Below, piece after piece: positions 24,401-32,870 of a DNA stretch of 64,000 bases; the first letter of the stretch is position 1; each line of letters begins with the position of its first letter. The position numbers and the translations under genes were made by a program. The DNA comes from Leptodactylus fallax (lineage: Eukaryota; Chordata; Amphibia; Anura; Leptodactylidae): the NCBI GenBank assembly GCA_947044405.1, contig CAMRHE010001106.1, forward strand, positions 62,001 through 126,000, given 5' to 3'. Below the pieces are notes generated by a model, which was given only the letters and a program-made list of their open reading frames with translations, had not been told where the DNA came from and did not search any database.

Positions 24401-25507
24401 GCTGCACACAGTGTGTGTGTGGGGTGATCTTGCAAACGAAACATCACATAAGCATGTGACCTCAGATGGGGCATTGATTTATTACCTGTGATTTCATTGT
24501 AGGGGAGAGTGGAGAAGGGAGGGGTACAAAGAGATTAAGAGCAGGCAGATGAATCATGGGAAATATAGTTTGTCCACATATTCATTGCATGTAAATAACA
24601 GTGATACAAAGAGCAGCAAGTAAAATAAATCCAAGCAAAGGCTGCACAAGGGAACAGTGAGGATTTAGCACTGCTGTGGACGTATTTGCAGATAATTTTT
24701 AGAAGCTGTATAACCCCTTTAATACTTAACCAAGTTTATTGTTGGGGTAGGGGAAGTCAAAATGTGCCCACTTCTGTGGCTTTTCCATGATTTCCATTCC
24801 AAATGCAAAATAAGCTATAGACTATTTGCTAAATTCTTCATATTCTTCTGTCATATAATACTATGACATACAGTGTAGGTCTGGAGTAGCTCCACCAGAG
24901 GAAATGGAGTGTTCACCATGAAGACAAGTCCATAGCAGAGGCCATTAAATGTATGGTCCTAAAGTAGGTCCTAACTCCTGTAAAGCTTAAATGTTTCTTG
25001 TATATACATTATATATGGTATAATTTTTATTTTTTTTTGCATACCAAATGTCAAAACCTAGTGAAATTACAGTATACACTACCTTTGCAGAAGAGTTTTT
25101 GTTGTATAAAAGTGGTAAAGCAAAATGTGGCCTAATCTTTCCGTCAAACTTTGAAAATATTTGTGAAACAAATCTCGGCAGGTTTGACCATGACTAATCC
25201 CATCTTTGTTCCTATACACTTGCACACTTAGCTTGCCCCATGCTGTTCACTTTAACTATAGAAGACTTGAACAGAAAGATACAGTCAGACATTTCCTACT
25301 AAATGGTCCTACCTATTAGGAGCAATAAACATATTGATATGTATTTTGTTTTTACACAGAATTTCAGTGAAGCCCAATGAGGAGAAAAAAGAAACATTGG
25401 AATTTACTCCTTATGCAAAAGGGTCTAAGCAGCTGCAGGTCATGGTCACCAGTAACAGAATTAAGAACATCGCAGACTACACCATCATCGATGTTGAGGA
25501 AGCATAA
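6265..25507 (+). CDS. Transglutaminase (protein-glutamine gamma-glutamyltransferase), TGM3/5/6-like, exons 2-13
   Basis: Twelve exons on the plus strand join without a frameshift or stop (2105 nt plus one base from an unseen first exon, about 701 codons). The order is the family's: N-terminal beta-sandwich (first two exons), catalytic core (next six) and two C-terminal beta-barrels. The catalytic triad is visible: Cys in YGQCWVF (14371-14373), His in NFHVW (18122-18124) and Asp in VLDATPQE (18191-18193). The enzyme family forms Ca2+-dependent isopeptide cross-links between Gln and Lys side chains. There are 13 exons if the missing short first exon is counted, the vertebrate TGM number. The end, ...IIDVEEA, resembles epidermal TGM3/5/6 more than TGM2, but the exact paralog is uncertain. 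Oddities are an acidic DLE repeat in the core-barrel linker and a fifth exon that seems slightly short. The gene looks functional. Confidence 0.93.
6542..6781 (+). CDS. Transglutaminase exon 3 (beta-sandwich)
   Basis: Acceptor ttattaag, donor g|gtaaga; phase 1 in and out, 240 nt. The translation contains SWSAVADSL, the [17 protein letters not shown] segment and the closing LLFNPWAPG motif that is conserved at the end of the TGM N-domain. The preceding intron is only 100 bp. Confidence 0.93.
6782..8298. other. Transglutaminase intron 3
   Basis: No exon or RNA gene seen. A block at 7430-7770 contains a repeated GGTGTCCCAAAT word and is probably an old repeat. Confidence 0.6.
8299..8417 (+). 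CDS. Transglutaminase exon 4 (sandwich-core junction)
   Basis: Acceptor tgttgtag, donor cag|gtgaag. The 119 nt length matches the conserved size of this exon in the family. It encodes [20 protein letters not shown] followed by TIIYRG and IGWNLGQ, equivalent to the familiar YVL-D-G-IY-G...W-FGQ block. Confidence 0.94.
8418..11328. other. Transglutaminase intron 4 with MITE, fold-back and SINE-like pieces
   Basis: Contains a decayed Harbinger-like MITE at about 9667-9935, a fold-back repeat ending TAACCCCTTTAA near 10752 and the SINE-like segment at 11058-11265. No coding exon seen. Confidence 0.55.
11058..11265 (+). repeat. SINE-like segment with RNA polymerase III box B
   Basis: GGGTTCGAATCC at 11061 is a box-B consensus. 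It is followed by a tail (GTGTTCTCCATGTGTTTGTG, TTTCCTCCCATACTCC, GGCGCTATATAAGTAAA) that I recognise from dispersed vertebrate repeats. A convincing box A was not found, so it may be a truncated copy. Confidence 0.5.
11329..11439 (+). CDS. Transglutaminase exon 5 (catalytic core)
   Basis: Acceptor ctatgtag, donor atg|gtaagt; phase 0 in and out. It encodes [13 protein letters not shown], then [15 protein letters not shown], matching the FE-DIL-ICL-IL...NDP..V-RV-SAM signature. At 111 nt it seems about six codons shorter than I recall for this exon in mammalian paralogs; the shortening falls between the two motifs. Confidence 0.92.
11440..14229. other. Transglutaminase intron 5
   Basis: Holds the fold-back element at 13270-13715. 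Segments 11440-13260 and 13720-14229 show no gene; 12300-13000 is C/T-rich and unrecognised. Confidence 0.55.
13270..13715. mobile_element. Fold-back MITE
   Basis: Arms pair over at least 24 bp (CATTCCAAAGATATAAGCCC at about 13432 with GGGCTTATATCTTTGGAATG at about 13590), with further complementary blocks outside (CACCCTGAGC / GCTCAGGGTG). Confidence 0.6.
14230..14401 (+). CDS. Transglutaminase exon 6 with active-site cysteine
   Basis: Acceptor tggtcag, donor g|gtaaat; enters in phase 0, leaves in phase 1. It encodes [20 protein letters not shown], then the P-W-W-GSV-IL-QW motif and the active-site block [14 protein letters not shown]. The nucleophilic Cys codon is 14371-14373. Confidence 0.96.
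15595..15850 (-). pseudogene. Tc1-like transposase C-terminal fragment
   Basis: On the minus strand it reads [20 protein letters not shown], then [11 protein letters not shown] and [14 protein letters not shown], the C-terminal part of a Tc1-type DDE transposase. It then breaks (TEKN stop). No inverted ends were found, so it is a dead fragment. Confidence 0.75.
16717..17161. mobile_element. hAT MITE just upstream of transglutaminase exon 7
   Basis: Ends CAGTGGCGTAACTAGG and ...GGTATTTATGCCACTG; flanks ttttaagt (16709-16716) and gtttaagt (17162-17169) are an 8-bp duplication with one change. The 445-bp body belongs to the same family as 60354-60898. Confidence 0.85.
17208..17340 (+). CDS. Transglutaminase exon 7 (catalytic core)
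   Basis: Acceptor cctttag, donor ttg|gtaaga; phase 1 in, phase 2 out. It encodes [20 protein letters not shown] and then [11 protein letters not shown]...ETYW, the classic R-LGIP-R-VTNF-SAHD-D-NL motif. A hAT MITE ends only 46 bp upstream of the exon (see 16717-17161), leaving a short pyrimidine-rich tract before the acceptor. Confidence 0.95.
17640..17900. repeat. Degenerate 'gccccc...cacagtaata' repeat tract
   Basis: Irregularly spaced CACACAGTAATAGTGCC-like units lie within intron 7, related in composition to the other hAT-borne tracts. No gene. Confidence 0.45.
18115..18218 (+). CDS. Transglutaminase exon 8 with catalytic His and Asp
   Basis: Acceptor catcag, donor aag|gttgga (a non-standard +4 to +6, but GT is present). 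At 104 nt it has the family size. It encodes [15 protein letters not shown] and [15 protein letters not shown]. The His codon at 18122-18124 and the Asp codon at 18191-18193 complete the triad. Confidence 0.95.
18680..20150 (-). mobile_element. L1/Tx1-type LINE 3' fragment in intron 8
   Basis: A T-tract at 18687-18706 is the poly(A) tail on the minus strand. Minus-strand reading gives [20 protein letters not shown], the Cys/His motif at the end of L1-type ORF2, and further on [20 protein letters not shown]. Several stops and frame changes show it is dead. It lies antisense to the transglutaminase. Confidence 0.65.
20770..21015 (+). CDS. Transglutaminase exon 9 (end of core)
   Basis: Acceptor tatatag, donor aag|gtgaga; phase 1 in and out, 246 nt. 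It encodes [17 protein letters not shown], then [13 protein letters not shown], the VGP-S-V-A-K-GDV and PFVF-EVNADLV-W motifs of the TGM core, including acidic residues near the known Ca2+ sites. [15 protein letters not shown]...YKYNEG follows. Confidence 0.95.
21517..21879 (+). CDS. Transglutaminase exon 10 (linker and barrel 1) with acidic repeat
   Basis: Acceptor cctgaaag, donor caag|gtaatt; phase 1 in and out, 363 nt. After [12 protein letters not shown] comes a linker with an E-D-L tripeptide repeat (21600-21629; 9-bp unit gaagatcta, about 3.3 copies) in a Glu/Asp-rich stretch. The first C-terminal barrel follows: [20 protein letters not shown] and later [10 protein letters not shown]. 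This linker is where some family members are proteolytically activated. Confidence 0.93.
22205..22622. mobile_element. Fold-back MITE in intron 10
   Basis: ACTTATTCCCTATCTACAGG on the left pairs with CGCCTACCCTGTAGCGATAAG on the right. Related copies are at 15400-15600 and 47190-47440. Confidence 0.5.
22840..22997 (+). CDS. Transglutaminase exon 11 (barrel 1)
   Basis: Acceptor aattacag, donor aag|gtaagt; phase 1 in, phase 0 out, 158 nt. It encodes [18 protein letters not shown] and then [20 protein letters not shown], equivalent to the family's IPY--Y...LI-ITA-C block. Confidence 0.92.
23205..23775. mobile_element. Composite of two MITEs in intron 11
   Basis: The left part (GTTCACACGTAGGAATTTG) matches the ends of the element at 61568-62024. 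The right part (GCCAAAGTAAGGAG...CAACGCTG-like words and TCGTGGGGCCTCAGCC) matches the Harbinger-like family. Confidence 0.5.
24015..24148 (+). CDS. Transglutaminase exon 12 (barrel 2)
   Basis: Acceptor tgtgaag, donor cat|gtgagt; phase 0 in, phase 2 out, 134 nt. It encodes [20 protein letters not shown] and then [19 protein letters not shown], a clear match to the KP--V---F-NPL-E...C-L-VEGSGL motif of the last barrel. Confidence 0.94.
24217..24722. mobile_element. Nearly palindromic MITE in intron 12
   Basis: Ends TTAAAGGGGTTATCCAACTT and its inverse flank about 500 bp. The arms also share ATTATCTGCAAATACATCC and ACTACATTTCCCATGATTCA in inverse form, so the single strand could fold along most of its length. 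Confidence 0.65.
25360..25507 (+). CDS. Transglutaminase exon 13 (C-terminus and stop)
   Basis: Acceptor ttacacag; the first base completes the split Ile codon. It encodes [37 protein letters not shown] and ends [10 protein letters not shown] followed by TAA at 25505-25507. Confidence 0.94.
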
Positions 25508-25770
25508 GCCATTTGGATGTCAAAAAGAATTCTGATATGTTCCAAGAAATCAATTCCAAGTGTATCTGTGTGTTCTTTTTATAACTTCACATTTTCTGTC
25601 TTGTGAATGAGTTTTATTCCTTTTATTCTCTTACACTCTTTATACTCTTTGGACCTTTGGACACAAAATGTAATGTGTGTCATCCAAAGTGACCATGCAA
25701 CAGTGAATACCTGAGGGTGCGGCTTACTGCAATTTTTACAAGGTGTGAAGTTGTTACATGATAAAGATCA

Positions 25771-25776
25771 AATAAA
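25771..25776 (+). terminator. Polyadenylation signal of the transglutaminase gene
   Basis: An AATAAA hexamer lies 264 bp after the stop codon in an AT-rich 3' untranslated region. No better candidate is closer. Confidence 0.7.
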
Positions 25777-25904
25777 AATTTTCCATAATAGCCAATGATG
25801 TTTCTGTTCTTATTTTCCAAAGTGCACCTAGAGAAATGTGACCTGAAATTTGGCAACTTTTTCACTGTTCCTTTGCAGTATTTGTAATCTATTCTATGCC
25901 CTTG

Positions 25905-26395
25905 TTACTACCGCTGGTGTCCTTTACAAGATTTTAGCAACGGACACTAGCAGAACCATCACAAACCCCCTTAAAATTTCCATTCCTTTCAATGGGATTT
26001 TATCTTGTGTCCGTTAGTGACCGTTAATGACCATTTACACCCAATCCGTCACATGTCCATTTTTTTTCCTACATGCAGGACTTTTGTGTCCATTAAAAAA
26101 AAAACGGTAAAAAAATGGTTTCACGACGGACGTCAAGTGTCCGTTATTTTTTAACATTACAGTCTATGGGTAACGGACAGTAACGGACGGGTGTCCATAA
26201 TACTGTCCTTTTTTACTGTCTGTTTTTTTATGCGCATGCTCAGAAAGCATAAACAATACAAAAAGCAAAAAAAGGACAGTAAAAAAAACGGACACATTAA
26301 TATCAGTTAGTGTCCGTTAATGTCTGTTATGATAGGTGTCCATTTATTTTTTTTAACGGACACTATCATAACAGATATCGAACAGTAGTGTGACC
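25905..26395. mobile_element. Fold-back repeat rich in 'gtccgtta' words
   Basis: Many copies of GTCCGTTA/TAACGGAC in both orientations between 25925 and 26370 form an imperfect palindrome. No coding potential. Confidence 0.5.
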
Positions 26396-27615
26396 CACCC
26401 TCACTCTTCACACTGCTAGTAATCTAGCAAATAATAGCAATGTGATGTAGTAAATATTATCAGTGTTAGGCTAGGTTCACATATGCATCAGAGTCTCTGT
26501 AGGACAGTCTGCCTCAGATTGTGCCAAGAATCGGTGTTATGTACGGCCTGTCCTAGCACGTGACTCAGGTGCAGCTGTCAGGGGTCAACTCACTCCACTC
26601 ACTCAATCCTGCACTCTCCCTTCACTCAGGGTGCAAATTGACCATAAATCGCACCTCTACACAGTCCACGCACCCCAAATACACGCTGCCACCACTACTG
26701 ACTTGACAGCTCAGCCGAAACTGCACTAACATATACAGATGTCTCTCCAACAGTGAGACACAAACACACTTCAAAAAGGTAATGGGTTCATAGAGCAACA
26801 CAAAATAACTTTAAATTTAACAATTTAATACCCAAAGGGTTCAGTGCTATATGTAAGTACAACAAAAAAGAAAGTCTTTCTTAGCTCACACGAATGATAA
26901 ACTTCATTGACTCCCGTATCGTGGCGCTTGTAAATGCTGCCAGGACTTGAAGGTGCATTGCAAAGGTATATCCAAAAAAATTTAAAAATTTCCAGCATCC
27001 AACGATATTTAAAAAAAATTACTTTTAATCCAAAATTATTAAAAACAGTAACATAGGGTTACAGGAAGTCCAGTCATATATAGCTAACACGTTTCAGGGC
27101 CCATGATAACATATTACACAAAACGCAAACAGACTTACAATAATGGGAGAAAAACAGAATAATACTTAGGAGTCTTTGGTCCCATGAAATTGGACTTGCC
27201 CAGCTCTCTTAGCTGACTCCACAGATGTATCATCAGTTGTAAAGTATCATAGTCTCTTAAGGATTGTGTTTAGCCACACCTTCCTGCTAGGGTGCCCCTC
27301 CTTCCTCTTACTCCAGGACTTATCTTATCTATATCTTATCTGGGAAAGAGGAATTCCTTTCTTTACCTTGTAGAGCTGTGTCCCTACTGGGTTCTAGAAG
27401 TTAGCCCAGGGTCACTACACACCCATTCCTCTCTCTGCCCAACCAAGACGTCACATAATAATAAAACTGTATATTTCCTGCCTTGGAGAAGAAGCATTTC
27501 ATCTCTGATCCCCTCCCCTTTGTATACACACATACCACTGAGGTGGATTGATAACACAAACATAAACAAAACATTCACTACAGATATATATATAAAATAG
27601 ACCTGGAGAGACATG
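26396..27615. other. Unidentified repeat-like region between transglutaminase and Ginger copy 1
   Basis: No gene. AGCTAACACGTTTCAGGGCCC at about 27081, read on the minus strand as GGGCCCTGAAACGTGTTAGC, resembles the tail of Penelope-type repeats. The C-rich start (26540-26700) was not recognised. Confidence 0.4.
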
Positions 27616-28305
27616 TGTAACAGGCCAGAGTATACCTATAGTCCAGACTATACCTGGGGTTAAAGTGGCCTATGCTAGATTATACTCCAGGGTATAAATT
27701 AACCTAGGCCAATTCATACCCCCCAGGCCATATTATACCCCCATCAGTTGCATTGAGTGATATACTTAATTTTTCAACATTTTATTGGGGATTCAGCTTT
27801 GTCTGGTAAGTTAAGTAAGAAAGCTAACTGACTTAAATTTTAAAACTCTAAACTCATAGACTTTTATTGCTTCAACCAGAAAAACTTGACTTCATAATAT
27901 AATACAAGTCATAACGTCTTGAAACTTCTACTTATAAAGGTGGCTTTACATGGGGTGAGTATTGGCTGAATGTTTATGGGTCACCTGATCAGCGCATGAC
28001 GTGTCATACACTGATCAGGTGACCCAGAGGACCCGCGGGGATAGGAGACAGCCCGAAATTCAAAAGCTGCAGCCAGAGAAGCAAGAAATGGCGGCTGGTG
28101 GAGACAAGGAGGAGGGACGGAGGAGGGCCAGGACATACTGGCCAGTGAGTATGTAATTTTTTTTTTTTTCTCAGAGACTTCTCATTAGCAATAAGTCACT
28201 TATCACACAATACAAGGGACAACTATCCAGGACAACAAATCACCCAATAATGGTCCCCTGTATTGGGACCTTTACATTAGCAAGTCCTTGCTACAATATA
28301 AACAT

Positions 28306-30771
28306 TTAAAGGTAAACACTGATAACATTACACTGATCAGGCTTATTCTCCAGATAAACTGCATGTTCTGTTATTGAATGCAGACTGAAGCTTGCAGGAT
28401 ATGTCAACCAATCCATGGAGTCACCAACGTTCATGTAGATGATGATGGCACAACTCAACAGATTCACTGTGGCCATGATCTCTGCATCAGTTGCCCAGAC
28501 TCCATCATGAGACATTCCAGAGATGTTCACATGTTCATTCACATTTTGGTTCAAGTAGTCCTGTAGTTTTTTTGCCAAGTCAGTTCTCATGTGGTGGATC
28601 ACTTTATCTCTGAGAAGGGAGTGGTTGTCCTCTGTTCCTGTCAGGATGTAGCTGATGGCCCGGAAGTAGCAGTTCCCATCACTTTTGGTTTTATATGTAC
28701 ATCGTGGTTATCCAAGGTCCCTTGGGCATCCATAGTATACAACCCTACCAAACGTAAGGCCAAGAGTGGTGCTAAGATACTTCTTTCCTGAACTTGGTAG
28801 TGGGATGAAAGTCTTAGTTTGCTTGTGTTTCTGTGTGCAAAGTCACTGGGATATTCATCATGGGACTGGGGTGGTGGAGAAGTCTCTTCATCCTGGTAAA
28901 TCTTAAGGTTACTGGCATGATAGGTGTTGCTCGTTGCTTGGTCAAGGATACCACAACTAAGTAGGGTCCAATCCAGCATGGTTCTGTCTTTGAACCCAAG
29001 CAAAGAATACAGCACTGATTCTTGATATAAACAACGGTACCAGTAGAGATTTCTTTGTTGCTGTTGTGTCGTCGATCAAAGGCGCGCTTCTGGTGTTCCT
29101 GGGCAGAGTGGTTGTTGGTACTGACGGTTGAGCAGAGTTTTTTTAAGAATGGTTATCAGTGTATTTAGCACATCAGGGTTGGCATCATCTCAAATGGGCA
29201 TGGGGTCCACAGTGTCATTCTCTGAGGGATTGAGGTCCATAGGAAGCTTGGCCTTCTGTCCATACATGACCTCAAATGGAGTGCACTTGGTTGAGGCATG
29301 CACAGATGTGTGAAACAGAACACCAGGGAAGAACTGATCCCAGTTGTTTCCTTGGTCATTGACAAGCTTACTAAGAGATTCCTTGAGTGTTCGATTGTCA
29401 CGTTTCCGCTGACCATTTGTTTGTGGGTGGTAGGTAGATGAAATGCGGTGATCTGTTTGAAAATGCTCCATCAGATTGTTGATGATCAAGTTCAACTAAT
29501 AAGAGTGTCTGTACAGCCAAGGCGGCAAATAACAGAGTACAAAATAATTGCTACTGACTTGGCACCCTTATCTGGGGCAGCTGTTGCTTCAGTCCACTTA
29601 GACAAATGATCAGTGGCAGCGACTATATATTTGTTGCCATTTGATGTTTTCTGAAGAAGACCGATCATATCAATCCCGACTAAGCTCCATACTTTTCCAG
29701 ACACTGGTATACTGTTGAGTGTCGGAGCTTCCTTGCTGATTTTGGGATTTATGACAAAAAATTTTTGACAGGCTTTGACATGTTCGTGAACGTCGTTCTT
29801 CATTCCCTTCCAGTAATAACGGTCAGAGATTTTGGCTAATGTTTTATCTCTGCCAAAATGGCCACCAGAAATTGGGTTATCATGACAGGCCTTCAGGATA
29901 TTTGGTCAGCTTTTAGTGAGAACCTTCTTTTCCCCATGGTAAAGAATCCCTCCGTCTGCTCGATATGGCTTAGCTATTTGTCTGAACTGGGACTTGGCAT
30001 TGACACGTTTCTCTGGAGGTAGATGGTAGATCCACTGGGGGCACTTTTGTTGTGTTGCAGTGTAGAATCTCAAAAGCTGGTTGTTGTCCCCTGAGGAAGC
30101 CCTTGCATGGGCAATACGCGTGGGTAACTGTTCATGGAGTCTCATATGGGTAGGTTCTAATACCATTTGTGTCATAATGGGTCCTTTTCATTGCTCGGTT
30201 GCTATGTAACTCTAAATGTACATATATAACATGCACCTTGGCAGATAAAAGTTTTCACTGTTAGTATTTCATAATTGCACAGCCGATATATCTTATTTGT
30301 TTCTTCAGCAATACTGGTTATTTTATGCACTATTTATGTGTATTTATTATTATATTCTTTTCTTTTTGTTTTCCCCTTTTTATATTTTTCAGATGGCATA
30401 TTTGTAATCACTATTATATTATAGGGACAGCACTTGAGGGAGAGCCAGATTCACACTTTATCTAGCAAACAGTGCACATTCAGATATATTCATTCTTATA
30501 GACCCAGATTCATTTCCATACCCTAACATGGGCTCCTTTGTTTATTTTAAATTTTTTTTAAATTTTTCAGATACATGCTTAATAAAGATTTATTTATGTT
30601 TTTCACTATTTGGGTTGTGCGTCCTTTGAAGACCTGCATCTTTTTTTCTTTGGTTTTGTGCATTTACAAAAACCATGGTCTTGATGCACCCCACAATTTA
30701 ATTAAGCAGTGGTGCCCACTATTCAATAACAAACTGAATCTCAAAAGCCGGTCGTACAGTTGGTCCTCCAT
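28306..30771 (-). pseudogene. Integrase-OTU transposase pseudogene of Ginger copy 1
   Basis: ATG at 30771, then (after the insert at 30078-30735) CPQWIYHLPPEKRVNAKSQF. Stop TGA at 29908-29906, then an HHCC-like region, GIDMIGLL (first catalytic Asp), YHPQTNGQRKRDN near the third acidic site, a second TGA at 29192-29190 and a GPY/F-type module (CWIGPYLV). The OTU part follows: SDGNCYFRAISYILTG (Cys codon 28671-28669) to DGVWATDAEIMATVNLL and the last residues NVISVYL. The OTU His position is Gln (28335-28333). Several frame breaks make it non-coding now. Confidence 0.75.
30078..30735. mobile_element. Penelope-like or other retroelement insert in Ginger copy 1
   Basis: It is flanked by a 13-bp duplication gaatctcaaaagc (30065-30077 and 30736-30748), so the borders are certain. 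Near its left end CCTGAGGAAGCCC...GGGCAATACGCG has the layout of a hammerhead ribozyme core (CUGANGA, stem II, then a decayed GAAA), a feature reported in Penelope-like elements. The element class is an inference. Confidence 0.6.
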
Positions 30772-31145
30772 GGTTGTCAAAATTGGAAAAAGTCATAGAG
30801 AGCAGAGAGAAACCTACATAAAAAGTTACTATGCACTGTTGGGACAGCGCCATCTACTGTCAGTTCAATGTAAACACTGTACTGTATTTTCCAACAAGAG
30901 GAAGTAGCTGTCTATGATAAGAAAAAGATCTGAACACTTTTCAACAAATTAGGGACAGGGTGAGAGAACCAGTGAAGTGATAACATTATGGCCTGGAGGG
31001 ATATAGTCTGGCCTAGGCTATATTACACCCCAGGTATAAAGTTTATACCCAGAGGTATACTGTGGCCTGGGCCAGACTATACCCGGGTTCCACGCTAGAT
31101 GGGTATATTCTGGCCTGGAGGGGTACAGTTTGGCCTACACTATTT

Positions 31146-31560
31146 TACACCTCTGCTTTTCCCTTACCCCTTCTCCTGCTGTGTGTTTCCCCTTTGTCTC
31201 TGTCCTGTACTGTCTAGGTGGTTTGGGTGTGTTTTCCCCTGTCCTTTTGCTTCCTGTTCCTCCATCCCTTAAGATATGAAGTAGCAAATTTCTGTCGCTG
31301 CGTTCCTCACTTGATTGTTGGACTCTACTAGCCCCCCTGGCGACTGATGTCTTTGTTGGTTCTACCCTTGACCTTATTGGCGGAATACGCCGCACGATTA
31401 CCTCATTTCCGCCTATTTTTCTGTCCTGTGGGAGGCCTGCGAGCCCCCATGTCTCTTTGTTTATTGACCCTACTGTTGTTATCTTTTCTTGTTATTGAAA
31501 AACATAAAATTTCTAATAAAACGTGATTAAACATAAATGAGACAAATGGTCTAAATAGTT
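31146..31560 (+). mobile_element. L1-type LINE 3' untranslated end
   Basis: It matches 58660-58925 (TTTGTCTCTGTCCTGTA, GCCGCACGATTACCT, GTTATTGAAA...AATAAAACGTGATTAAACA), which follows an L1 ORF2 end there. It abuts the truncated 5' end of Ginger copy 1. Confidence 0.6.
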
Positions 31561-31639
31561 AGTGACCATTTAAATTAACCCTTTCCAATACAGCATTTAT
31601 CATTTTGACACATGAAAAAATCCCGCTTTCACAACGCCA

Positions 31640-32870
31640 ATCTTTTAACGTATTCTGCAACTGCTGCTGCTGATGGAGCCTCTGAGGCAGGTGTGAACTT
31701 AGTCTTCTGGGCAAGGGTGGATTTCTAGGTTGGTTATGATTCAGTGCTAGATAAGGCTTCAGGAAGAGGATACTGCTTGAGAAAAACCACCGAGGATTTT
31801 GATGCTGCATTTGAAGCTGATTTTGATCCTGAATTTGAAGCAGATTTTGGAGAAGAGTGTCACTGTATTTTGCCTTTTTTGGGCAGGCACAAATTCCATA
31901 TTCTGCTAGAGGATTTTGACAAATTTGGCGTTAAATTCCGCGCTGACGGAAAAAGTATATTTTTTTCCTCCCATTCATTTCAATGGGATTTTTCAGGCAG
32001 AATCCGCCTGAAGAGTGAGCAGGACACTTATTTTTCTGCTAGCTGAAAAAATCAAATGGTAGAAAAAAATCCACTACTGCCTTTCATTGAAATGAATGGA
32101 AGGCAAATTTCAGGCGGAAATTCAGGCGTCAAAATCCGTGCAAAATTCCTATGTGTGAACTTACCCTTATAGTACACCAGAAGAAGCAGGACTTGTTTAA
32201 GATGGTAAACAAGTCCTAACATAGGCGTTCTAACATAGTGGCAGCTGCAAGTGCTGGAAACCCTGGCAGAATGTGTCCACCAATAATGCCATACAATGAC
32301 ATTGGCTACAACTGCCAAAGTACGACTAAAGAAGGAAAGGAAACTAGGAAAGACTCGCCAAAAGCTTTCCGGAAACATGGCCCATTGTGTTAGTAATCAT
32401 TCCCTAGATATACTGAAATGTTTGGTCTCCAGCCGTGAATATACAAGCTATTGCATTACTGAGGCACTTCATGGATGCTCACACATTACATTATCAGGAA
32501 CCTTTCATCTTTATTTGCCAATCAGGATCACACAAGACTTTGGGAGCGGGGATTGACGTTCTGTACCCACCCTGTTGTTGCCATTTTGTACCCGATGTTG
32601 GACTGGGGATCCAATGTACAGCAAAATGGAAATATTATATACTACCTACTATGTTTTTTTATTATTATATTGCTACTTACCCCATGCCTTAGACTAGGGC
32701 CCCATAAGATTTGTTAGCAAGGTGATTGTTGATGTAAGAAGTTAGGAGATGGGGCCCAGCAGGGAGAATAGTGGTTAGCCTGTCTCTGTGCCTAGTTGTT
32801 ATCTCAGCCACCCAATGTATCTATATATATTGGGTAGTTTGTTAAATATTCTATCCAGTTTATTTTATGG
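31640..32870. repeat. Block duplicated at 58.9-59.0 and 61.6-62.7 kb
   Basis: Includes GCTGCTGATGGAGCCTCTGA, a MITE with GTTCACACATAGG-type right end and about 550 bp of non-repetitive-looking sequence from CAGCTGCAAGTGCTGGAAAC on. The match to the second copy looks well above 90%. Open frames in it are short and I recognise none. Confidence 0.7.

Larger units (their letters stand above)
27616..31145 (-). mobile_element. Ginger-type DNA transposon, copy 1 (5' end truncated)
   Basis: The 3' end, on the plus strand, starts TGTAACAGGCCAGAG, the inverse partner of the 5' end TGTAGCAGGCC of copy 2, so the element has inverted ends starting TGTNR. It encodes integrase and OTU domains without reverse transcriptase, as expected of Ginger cut-and-paste elements. 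Both ends carry repeated GGCC...TATACC modules. The 5' end is cut off by L1 3' sequence at about 31145, and a 658-bp insert sits in the start of the gene. Confidence 0.75.

Noticed and set aside
28306..30180. Gypsy retrotransposon or retroviral pol
   Set aside because: Integrase-like, but no reverse transcriptase, RNase H or LTRs were seen, and the inverted ends start TGTNR; a Ginger DNA transposon fits better.
32296..32556. Duplicated open frames MTLATTAKVRLKKERK... (also 62151-62411)
   Set aside because: They are present in both copies of the duplicated block, but no splice or domain support was found and other frames are equally open.
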